A DNA stretch of 64,000 nt. Origin: Cyanobacteria bacterium UBA7753 (GTDB lineage Bacteria > Cyanobacteriota > Vampirovibrionia > Gastranaerophilales > Gastranaerophilaceae). The notes beneath the pieces are model-generated. The model was not told the origin of the DNA and searched no databases. It saw only the letters and a program-made list of their open reading frames with translations. The stretch spans positions 1 through 64,000 of the forward strand of contig DLEF01000007.1 of NCBI GenBank assembly GCA_002481545.1. The letters are read 5' to 3'. The stretch's first letter is position 1; every line of letters begins with the position of its first letter. The translations under genes were made by a program, and so were the position numbers. This document shows positions 57,808 to 64,000 of the stretch, piece after piece.

Positions 57808-58704
57808 TTATTTTACTCTGATTTTTATTTTTATACCTAAAATAGATATAATTTTATGTTGTTGGCTGTTATTATATTCATTTCTTACAGAAAAAATTCG
57901 TTTTGGTGGAAACATTTCTTTTTTTATTATATCCATCGTGTCTGCTGGGATATTAATACATCTCCATACTGCATATCTTGAGTTATAAATATCATTATTT
58001 TTTTTCATTTGTTCCGTTCTTTTCTTTTTGCCAAAAGAGCAACAACGTTTATGATACACATATAAATCATCTATCAATACATTTTTCCAACCATTCACAC
58101 TTGCTCGTTGCGAAAAATCAACCTCTTCACAATATCCTTTTCCGTATATTTCATCTAAATAACCTTGTGTTTCAATCACTGATTTTCTAATACAGTAACA
58201 AAAACCTTCTGCAGAACTCAATCTCGGATAAATACACTTATGTTTTAACCTTAGAAGATTGTTCATATCTTCAATGGACATGTTTTCCCTTAAAGGAATG
58301 TAATTTTGTCCTGAAAAACTGCTTATCGGAGATGCAGTTCCGATTTTAGAGTCAGAATTAAAACATTTTATTATTCTTTCGCAAAATTCTTTCGGGATTA
58401 TTGTGTCACTGTTTAATAAAACAACAATATCCCCTTTTGCCATCTTCATTCCTTTATTACAGGTTTTAATGAACCCCAAATTTTCTTCGTTATTTACTAA
58501 GATGAATTGGGTATTATCCTTCGCAAATTTATTTAAAAAATCTGTTGTGTCTTGCTTTGAACAATCATTGATGAGAATAGTTTCGCCTAAATAAAAGTTG
58601 AAATTTTCTTTAAGACTATCCAGCAATAATTTTACTTCTTCCAATGCATTATATATAGGTACTACAACCGTAATTTTTTCATTTAGTTCCTCCGATTTTT
58701 TCAT
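57808..58704 (-). CDS. Family 2 glycosyltransferase with C-terminal HKIISILG module
   Basis: A 298-residue GT-A enzyme. ITVVVPIYNALEEVKLLLDSL opens the fold (about 11-31), the first DxD region is LLNSDTIIP (about 96-104), and GYLDEIYGKGYCEEVDFSQRA is the usual acceptor-site ED motif. The last 30 residues form a module (FSVRNEY....HKIISILGIKIKIR) repeated in the neighbouring transferases. The start is odd: a perfect 22-base tandem duplication (58674-58717) repeats the SD and ATG. The downstream ATG is one A short of reading MKKITVVVP, so only the upstream ATG is in frame. It is probably a surface-glycan sugar transferase. Confidence 0.85.
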   Translation of the reverse strand: MKKSEELNEKITVVVPIYNALEEVKLLLDSLKENFNFYLGETILINDCSKQDTTDFLNKFAKDNTQFILVNNEENLGFIKTCNKGMKMAKGDIVVLLNSDTIIPKEFCERIIKCFNSDSKIGTASPISSFSGQNYIPLRENMSIEDMNNLLRLKHKCIYPRLSSAEGFCYCIRKSVIETQGYLDEIYGKGYCEEVDFSQRASVNGWKNVLIDDLYVYHKRCCSFGKKKRTEQMKKNNDIYNSRYAVWRCINIPADTMDIIKKEMFPPKRIFSVRNEYNNSQQHKIISILGIKIKIRVK

Positions 58705-58747
58705 TTAGTTCCTCCGACTTTTTTATTTAAATTTTTCAAAATACTTT

Positions 58748-60637
58748 TTATTTATTTCTTAATTTTATCTTGAAACCTAGTAGTATAATGATTTTATGCA
58801 ATTTATCGGCAGATTCATTTATAGAAAATATTTTTTGCGAAAAATTCCAAACATATAATGGACTTTCTATATCTTGATTAAGTGTCTGGATTTTAGCATT
58901 TCTGTCATAAAATAGGCTTTGCTTATAATATTTAAGCCACAACTTTGAACATATCGAATTTTTAAACTTCCATGGTTTATCTTTTGATGAAAAATGAATA
59001 ATATACGCTTTTTTATAAATATCATTTAAATTTTTATAATGAGAATTATATACCTTATTTATATCGGACATTTTATATCTGTTACAAGCACGTATTAAAT
59101 TGATATATAAAAAGTTATACCGTATATCTATAAATCTTACTTTTGGTAGTAGTATTTGATTAAAAATGTTTTGATCCATTAGGGAATTATCTTTTGATTC
59201 TTTTTTTGTTTGAACCAGTTTTGCAGGCATATTTTCATCCCTTAGCTTTTTTAAATTCAATAGCATAACTCCGGAATTAAAATAACCATTTTTCTTAGCT
59301 TCAGAATTATAGTAAATTTTTCCCGAATCGTTTACAGCAACAACACAGTTATTCAAAAAATCATGATTATATAAATCGAATAAATCTTTCTTAACTATTA
59401 TATCTCCGTCTAAATATAAAACTTTATCTAAGTTATTCAAAAGATTTGGCAATTCAAATTTTAAGAGTGCGCTAATGGTTGCGCAACAAGGCTCTGATTT
59501 ATCAAATTTATGAAAACCTAAATACTTATCACTGTTTGCCTTTATAATATTGATGGTAGTATTTTCGTCATTGTATTGCTTAAACTTTTCAATGTTTTCT
59601 TCCTCTACATTTGATAAAACTAAATAAATATTTAATTTCGTATTTTTATTTTTATTCTTTATCAAAGATGTTAGTGCTGTCGCTGTTGGAATGACAAAGC
59701 CGTTATCAGTTATAAAAACAACGTTCAATTTGTTACAGTTGTTCGTTATCTTTATTTTAAACTTTATTCCTAAAACAGTTATAATCTTATGTTTTGTACC
59801 GTTGTGGTATTCATTTCTTATAGAAAAAATCATTTTCAACAATCCGACTGGTCTGTTAAATTTTCTTTTATCAAGCTTCTCTAAAATATTCGGATAATAC
59901 TCTAAAACATTCTTCATTTGTTCATCATTTCTATTATTATCAACATTGTCGTGCCATAAACTATTATCTTGAGTTCCTTCTATATAATGCAAATCAAAAC
60001 ACTTATTCGCAATTACATTTATTTTTCTGTTATTCATAACAGCCATAGCCCAAAACCATATATCATCTGCATTTTGAGCTAATCTTGTAAATAAATCTTT
60101 ATTCAATACATCTTTGTATAGTGAGAGCGGCGGATATAATACCCCACCTACTCCAGTAAAAAAGTTATTAAATGATGGTTTTACATTGTATATGTCCCAT
60201 AACCAATCATTATAATTATTCAAGTTCTTTTGCTTATCAAAAGTAATCCTGTGTGCTCTATGACAATGTAGCATTTCAGGATGCTTTTTATAGGCTTTGT
60301 ATAATTTTTCAAGCCAATCACTTTCATATATCAAATCATCATCTGCAGTAACTATAACAGAATCAGGATATTTTTCTAAAGCAGGAATTAGCTTTTTATA
60401 ACTTTTTATATCTTCATACCAATCTATAGTTAAACCTTTATCTTGCAATTTGAGCAATTCTTTAGGCAAGTCTTTTTCTTTGTTGGGGAATTGTTCCGGC
60501 GCAAGCCATAATATTACTTTATCCGCTTTCATTGTTTGGTTTAACAGACTCTCTATTGCTTGATTAACCGTATTAATTCTTGCAGGATAAGAGGTTAACG
60601 ATATTATAATTTCGTTTTTTCCCTTTTGATTTTTCAT
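58748..60637 (-). CDS. Two-domain glycosyltransferase (GT-A like plus GT8) with two HKII-LGIK modules
   Basis: A 629-residue bifunctional protein. Residues 1-265 are a glycosyltransferase-like domain (IIISLTSYPARINTVNQAIESLL, then VIVTADDDLIYESDWLEKLYKAY with the DDD metal site). At about 275-300 comes the short module FSIRNEYHNGTKHKIITVLG. Residues 302-580 are a GT8 domain (LNVVFITDNGFVIPTATALTSL, LDKVLYLDGDIIVKKDL with DxD, YFNSGVMLLNL, and IIHFSSKDKPW). The C-terminus carries a second copy of the module (FSINESADKLHKIIILLG). The internal copy looks like the end of an ancestral stand-alone enzyme, so the gene is a fusion of two transferases. It probably acts on the rhamnose-containing surface glycan. 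Confidence 0.8.
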   Translation of the reverse strand: MKNQKGKNEIIISLTSYPARINTVNQAIESLLNQTMKADKVILWLAPEQFPNKEKDLPKELLKLQDKGLTIDWYEDIKSYKKLIPALEKYPDSVIVTADDDLIYESDWLEKLYKAYKKHPEMLHCHRAHRITFDKQKNLNNYNDWLWDIYNVKPSFNNFFTGVGGVLYPPLSLYKDVLNKDLFTRLAQNADDIWFWAMAVMNNRKINVIANKCFDLHYIEGTQDNSLWHDNVDNNRNDEQMKNVLEYYPNILEKLDKRKFNRPVGLLKMIFSIRNEYHNGTKHKIITVLGIKFKIKITNNCNKLNVVFITDNGFVIPTATALTSLIKNKNKNTKLNIYLVLSNVEEENIEKFKQYNDENTTINIIKANSDKYLGFHKFDKSEPCCATISALLKFELPNLLNNLDKVLYLDGDIIVKKDLFDLYNHDFLNNCVVAVNDSGKIYYNSEAKKNGYFNSGVMLLNLKKLRDENMPAKLVQTKKESKDNSLMDQNIFNQILLPKVRFIDIRYNFLYINLIRACNRYKMSDINKVYNSHYKNLNDIYKKAYIIHFSSKDKPWKFKNSICSKLWLKYYKQSLFYDRNAKIQTLNQDIESPLYVWNFSQKIFSINESADKLHKIIILLGFKIKLRNK

Positions 60638-60740
60638 TTATTCACCCTTCCCAATGCATACATATTCGACTCTGTGCGATAATCAGGTAGTTTTACTTTC
60701 GTTTGCGTCTTATTCCGTTTAGATTTATGATTCACACACT

Positions 60741-60790
60741 ACTATACGTATGCGTATAGTTTACCACAAACATAATATATGCGTATATGT
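60741..60790. promoter_or_regulatory. ACGYATRCGT-type palindromes upstream of the two-domain glycosyltransferase
   Basis: ACTATACG, four bases, CGTATAGT (60741-60760) contains ACGTATGCGT. A weaker ATATATGCGTATAT follows at 60775-60788. It matches the pair upstream of rfbC. Confidence 0.45.
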
Positions 60791-60930
60791 AAAAGTAACA
60801 ATTTTATAAAATGTATTTAACAAAAGTGTTGACTCACACACTTTTATTAAGTGACAATAATAATTATTGTATCCTGAATGACTATAGAAGAAAAGTCTTC
60901 GGGTAAAGGACTACTGTTTTATTTTACTCT
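60791..60930 (+). other. Intergenic region with palindrome and hairpin
   Basis: It holds a TTGACT (about 60830), the perfect 17-base palindrome ACAATAAT-A-ATTATTGT (60854-60870) and CTTCGGGTAAAGGAC inside a weak stem (AGTC/GACT, about 60890-60908) followed by a T-rich tail. That 15-mer also occurs in the leader of the locus 2 peptide mRNA. No ORF is seen in 60638-60944. Confidence 0.3.
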
Positions 60931-60944
60931 ATCAGACTTCCACA

Positions 60945-62135
60945 CTATTTATCAAGTAACCAATCAACAATGTTAATATGTTTTATTCCGTTATAAGATG
61001 TTTTCGGGAGAATATCCATTGTAATTATAAACTTAGGATTATGGTCTTTTATTTTATTAAGAGGCGTAAGTTCTCTTGAAAGCGTTTCAGAATTGTTAAC
61101 AGTCTGTGCGACTTGATAATAATATCTTTCACCATCATTTTCCGCTATAAAATCAACTTCCAAATCGCCTAATTTTCCGATATATACTTTAAATCCTCTG
61201 CGTTTGAGCTCCAAACATACAACATTTTCTATATTGTGTCCGATATTAGATTTGCTGTTATTAAGTAAAAATCTTTGTAATCCTAAATCAGTCACATAAT
61301 ATTTACATTGAGTTTTTAATAATTGTTTGCCAGAGATATCGTATCGATTTATTTTATTAAGGATAAAACTGTCTGACAATGCTCTCAAATAAGATTCCAC
61401 GGTAGGAGAAGATATTTTTCGTCCGTAAGAAGTTAAAGTATTACTAATTTTTTTCGGGGAAGTTAAATTCCCGACGTTATCAAACATAAATTTTATAATG
61501 TTTTCAAGAGTTGTTACATCGCTGATTTTTTTACGTTGCACAATATCTTTTAAAACGATTGTGTTATATATGCCTTCCAAATAATCCCGTTTGGATTGTT
61601 CATCAGACAAATTCAACATATAAGGGAATCCACCTTCTTGCAGATATAGACTGAATTTTCTGTCGTTGTTATCTCCGTCTATAGCAGAGGCAAATTCCTT
61701 GAAAGATAACGGCAACATAGATATTTCTACATACCTACCCGATAACAATGTCGCAAGTTCACTCGAAAGGAAAAATGCGTTCGAGCCTGTTATGTATATA
61801 TCCGTATTATCTTTAATGTAAAGCGAATCTACAGCTTTTTCAAAATTTTTAACATGTTGGACTTCATCCAAAAAAATATAGTTCTTTTTATCGGGAATTA
61901 ATTTTTTTGAGATTTCATCATACAAAACCTTGTAATCTGTCAAATATTCATATTTGATATCTTCAAAATTTATGTTTATTATCTGTGATTGTTGAACCCC
62001 CACAGATAACAAGTATTGCTGATATATTTTGAATATGGTCGATTTACCGCAACGTCTGATTCCTGTAATAACTTTAATCAGGTTCTTGTCTTTGAAAGCA
62101 ATCAATCTGTTTAGATATTCTGTACGTTCTATCAT
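60945..62135 (-). CDS. AAA-type ATPase with DUF4143 domain
   Basis: A 396-residue protein. Walker A GIRRCGKST is at 25-33, Walker B YIFLDEVQ near 88-95 and the sensor segment IYITGSNAFFLSSELATLLSGRY after it. Residues about 200-370 are DUF4143, with a C-terminal nuclease-like core (CLELKRRGFKVYIGKLGDLEVDFIAEN.GERYYYQVA, resembling E-x-n-G-x-E/D-x-D-F). These stand-alone proteins are widespread in gut bacteria and archaea; their role is unknown. Here it interrupts the polysaccharide cluster, has its own consensus promoter giving a leaderless start and two palindromic operators upstream, which suggests an independently inserted, self-regulated gene. Confidence 0.85.
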   Translation of the reverse strand: MIERTEYLNRLIAFKDKNLIKVITGIRRCGKSTIFKIYQQYLLSVGVQQSQIININFEDIKYEYLTDYKVLYDEISKKLIPDKKNYIFLDEVQHVKNFEKAVDSLYIKDNTDIYITGSNAFFLSSELATLLSGRYVEISMLPLSFKEFASAIDGDNNDRKFSLYLQEGGFPYMLNLSDEQSKRDYLEGIYNTIVLKDIVQRKKISDVTTLENIIKFMFDNVGNLTSPKKISNTLTSYGRKISSPTVESYLRALSDSFILNKINRYDISGKQLLKTQCKYYVTDLGLQRFLLNNSKSNIGHNIENVVCLELKRRGFKVYIGKLGDLEVDFIAENDGERYYYQVAQTVNNSETLSRELTPLNKIKDHNPKFIITMDILPKTSYNGIKHINIVDWLLDK

Positions 62136-62141
62136 ATAATT

Positions 62142-62168
62142 ATTATAAATTATTTTGCGAAAATGTCA
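62142..62168 (-). promoter_or_regulatory. Consensus promoter, leaderless, of the DUF4143 gene
   Basis: On the minus strand there is a perfect TTGACA (plus TGTCAA 62163-62168), a 15-base spacer and a perfect TATAAT (plus ATTATA 62142-62147), then six bases and ATG at 62135. Confidence 0.7.
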
Positions 62169-62171
62169 AGT

Positions 62172-62229
62172 TTTTAAAATACATTTTAAAAACTTCTATA
62201 AATTGGAACTTTTTTAAAATGCATTTTAA
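62172..62229. promoter_or_regulatory. Two 18-base palindromes (operator pair)
   Basis: TTTAAAATGCATTTTAAA (62212-62229) is a perfect palindrome. TTTAAAATACATTTTAAA (62172-62189) differs by one base. They are 40 bases apart, about four helical turns, just upstream of the -35 of the DUF4143 promoter. Confidence 0.6.
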
Positions 62230-62276
62230 ATTTTGGCTATTTATTCTTTCTTATTGCATTGCAACAATATAGGTCT

Positions 62277-63581
62277 TTACACGCCCTTTCCCATGCATAT
62301 GTATTCAAACCCTCTCTGTTCGATTCGTTCAGGGTTATACTGGTTTCTGCCGTCAAAGATTAATGGTTGGTTCAATAACGATTTAACTCTGTCCATATCC
62401 GGATGACGAAATTCGTTCCATTCTGTCAAAAGCAACAATGCATCCGCGTCTTGCAAAGCCTCATAACTAGACTTCGTATAAGTTATTCTGTCTTGGAAAT
62501 AGAACTTAGCCGTGTCCATTGCTTTCGGATCATACGCTTGTACCTTTGCACCTCGTTTCAATAACTCATTGATAACCGTTATAGCAGGAGCCTCTCTCAT
62601 ATCGTTTGTTTTTGGCTTAAATGCCAATCCCCAAACTGCAAAAGTTTTACCCTCAACATTATTGTCAAAATGTTTCAAAACCTTGTTCAAAAATACCGTT
62701 CTTTGAGCCTTGTTTGTATTATCAACGGCTTTGAGGATTGAGTTATCCGCTCCGTTATCTTCGGCAATAGATATCAGAGCTTTTACATCTTTCGGGAAAC
62801 AACTTCCGCCATATCCAATCCCGGGGAATAAGAACTTGTTCCCTATTCTCGTATCGGTAGAAATGCCGACTCTTACCATTTCGGCATCTGCTCCGACCTT
62901 CTCACAAAGGTTTGCTATCTCGTTCATAAATGATATTTTTGTAGCCAAGAAAGAATTAGCTGTGTATTTTGTCATCTCCGCAGACTTTACATCCATAACG
63001 ATTACACGGTTGCCTGTTCTAAAGAACGGAGCATAGATTCCTTGCATAATAGCGGTTGCTTTATCGGAATTTGAACCGATAATGACTCTGTCAGGGGACA
63101 GAAAATCATCCACTGCGTTACCTTGTTTTAGAAACTCTGGGTTTGAAACCACGTCAAACGGTTGTGTTGTGTATTGTTTAATCAGTGCAGTAACTTTTTC
63201 TGCAGTACCGACAGGTACAGTCGATTTATCAACGATAACTTTATACCCGTTCATAGCTTTAGCGATTGATTTTGCAACCTGCAAAACATATTGCAAATCG
63301 GCAGAACCGTCTTCACCTTGCGGAGTGCCTACTGCAATAAAGCAAACATCCGATTTTTTGACTGCCATATCGATATCAGTCGTGAAAGTCAAACGTCCTT
63401 CGCGGTAGTTGACCTTTATCAATTCCTCAAGTCCCGGCTCGTATATTGGCACAATACCGTTCTCAAGTTGTTTTATTTTATCTTCGTTATTATCCACGCA
63501 GATGACGTCATTGCCCATATCAGCAAGGCACGTCCCTGCTACTAATCCTACATATCCTGTTCCTATTACCGTTATTTTCAT
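62277..63581 (-). CDS. ugd: UDP-glucose 6-dehydrogenase
   Basis: A 434-residue enzyme oxidising UDP-glucose to UDP-glucuronate for capsule or exopolysaccharide. The N-terminal NAD fold is GTGYVGLVAGTC (about 7-18), with VGTPQGEDGSAD, STVPVGTAEKV, NPEFLKQGNAVDDFL and the catalytic Cys in GYGGSCFPKDV (about 255-265); WGLAFKPKTNDMREAPA is in the C-terminal domain. Its ATG overlaps the end of the preceding glycosyltransferase-type gene by four bases. Confidence 0.95.
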   Translation of the reverse strand: MKITVIGTGYVGLVAGTCLADMGNDVICVDNNEDKIKQLENGIVPIYEPGLEELIKVNYREGRLTFTTDIDMAVKKSDVCFIAVGTPQGEDGSADLQYVLQVAKSIAKAMNGYKVIVDKSTVPVGTAEKVTALIKQYTTQPFDVVSNPEFLKQGNAVDDFLSPDRVIIGSNSDKATAIMQGIYAPFFRTGNRVIVMDVKSAEMTKYTANSFLATKISFMNEIANLCEKVGADAEMVRVGISTDTRIGNKFLFPGIGYGGSCFPKDVKALISIAEDNGADNSILKAVDNTNKAQRTVFLNKVLKHFDNNVEGKTFAVWGLAFKPKTNDMREAPAITVINELLKRGAKVQAYDPKAMDTAKFYFQDRITYTKSSYEALQDADALLLLTEWNEFRHPDMDRVKSLLNQPLIFDGRNQYNPERIEQRGFEYICMGKGV

Positions 63582-64000
63582 CTTTGTTTCCTTTTTAGCT
63601 TTATCTTTATTCCTAAAATTGTAATGACCTTGTGTTTTTTATCAATTGAATCTTTTATTGATAACAGTTTGTCTTTTAAACTTTCGCCATAGTTAGCCAA
63701 ATTTTTTAATGTCGTATTTTTATATAAAACCTTTGCCAATCCTTCGATATCTTTGTTTCGTATAAATACTAATAAATTTTTAAAATCAAAATTTTCTTTT
63801 AATTTGTTTGCATCTTTACACATATAGAAATAATCTATCATAGCCTTTGCACATTCTTGTTTTGCAATAAAATCATCATTTTTAAATGGCAAATAAAATA
63901 CCATATGGTTATACATTAATAAATATAAATCCATATACAAAGATTTATTTTTAGTATATAAATCAGAAGAATTATAATTATTTAAAATTAATTTGTATGC
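63578..64000 (-). CDS. 3' end of a probable glycosyltransferase (runs off the window)
   Basis: The frame is open from the window edge (64000) to the stop at 63578; the TTG at 63940 is not needed as a start. The visible 140 residues are helical (AMIDYFYMCKDANKLKENFDFKNLLVFIRNKD-like) and end with the same module as the other transferases here (LLSIKDS....KKHKVITILGIKIKLK). This places it among the glycosyltransferases of the cluster, but the catalytic domain lies outside. ugd starts within its last codons. Confidence 0.6.
   Translation of the reverse strand, partial: AYKLILNNYNSSDLYTKNKSLYMDLYLLMYNHMVFYLPFKNDDFIAKQECAKAMIDYFYMCKDANKLKENFDFKNLLVFIRNKDIEGLAKVLYKNTTLKNLANYGESLKDKLLSIKDSIDKKHKVITILGIKIKLKRKQR

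Noticed and set aside
57978..58190. Plus-strand ORF of 70 residues within the glycosyltransferase gene
   Set aside because: Antisense to conserved GT2 motifs, no SD, no family resemblance.

Overview
The window looks like a chromosomal stretch of an uncultured gut-type member of the non-photosynthetic cyanobacterial sister lineage (Melainabacteria/Vampirovibrionia, probably Gastranaerophilales). This assignment is inference. It rests on AT-rich DNA, the cyanobacterium-like neighbour pairs yggS-sepF and nusB-ftsY, an SLH-domain envelope protein, an MCE/MlaD-type protein, and many lineage-specific proteins of unknown function. No rRNA or tRNA gene was seen.

Layout. 1-2.2 kb: two tandem paralogous genes for 50-residue proteins, then an SLH surface protein with its own sigma-70 promoter. 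2.5-5.7 kb: mlaD-like and upp, then two orphan genes. 5.7-6.0 kb: a candidate type I toxin-antitoxin locus. 6-19.9 kb: housekeeping and DNA metabolism (pcrA, a DprA-like Rossmann protein, HEAT and TPR proteins, rnpA, a ricT/PSP1 protein, pth, a 1285-residue double helicase, a winged-helix protein, era). 20-23.7 kb: TPR/glycosyltransferase pair and a Gln-rich protein. 23.9-27.6 kb: pgi, a GIY-YIG gene nested inside a palindromic repeat array, yggS-sepF. 28-39 kb: orphan membrane protein, CCA-adding enzyme, TPR proteins, an RTX-type protein with a frameshifted start, mutS, a gatD-like gene. 39.5-50.6 kb: orphan gene, oligopeptide transporter, sugar-type ABC ATPase overlapping a degenerate histidine kinase, ftsY-nusB, HAD phosphatase, alcohol dehydrogenase, MFS transporter, ABC binding lipoprotein. 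50.6-54.5 kb: large envelope protein, EF-hand protein, a second candidate type I toxin-antitoxin locus between duplicated terminators, and a relB/yafQ pair whose toxin is cut short. 54.5-64 kb: a surface-polysaccharide cluster (rfbCBDA, two or three glycosyltransferases, ugd) interrupted by a DUF4143 ATPase; the last gene runs off the window.

The most interesting signals are outside ordinary annotation: (i) a bipartite promoter-like element with an invariant 22-base offset in front of five lineage-specific genes; (ii) two short-hydrophobic-peptide genes, each convergent with and overlapped by a small RNA having its own near-consensus promoter; (iii) a GIY-YIG gene placed exactly in the apical loop of an interspersed palindromic repeat, flanked by gene-less copies; (iv) homopolymer or tandem-repeat lesions at the starts of two surface-related genes that look like phase-variable switches; (v) a roughly 30-residue C-terminal module shared by the glycosyltransferases; (vi) at least six genes whose -10 box lies 6-7 bases before the ATG, implying leaderless mRNAs.
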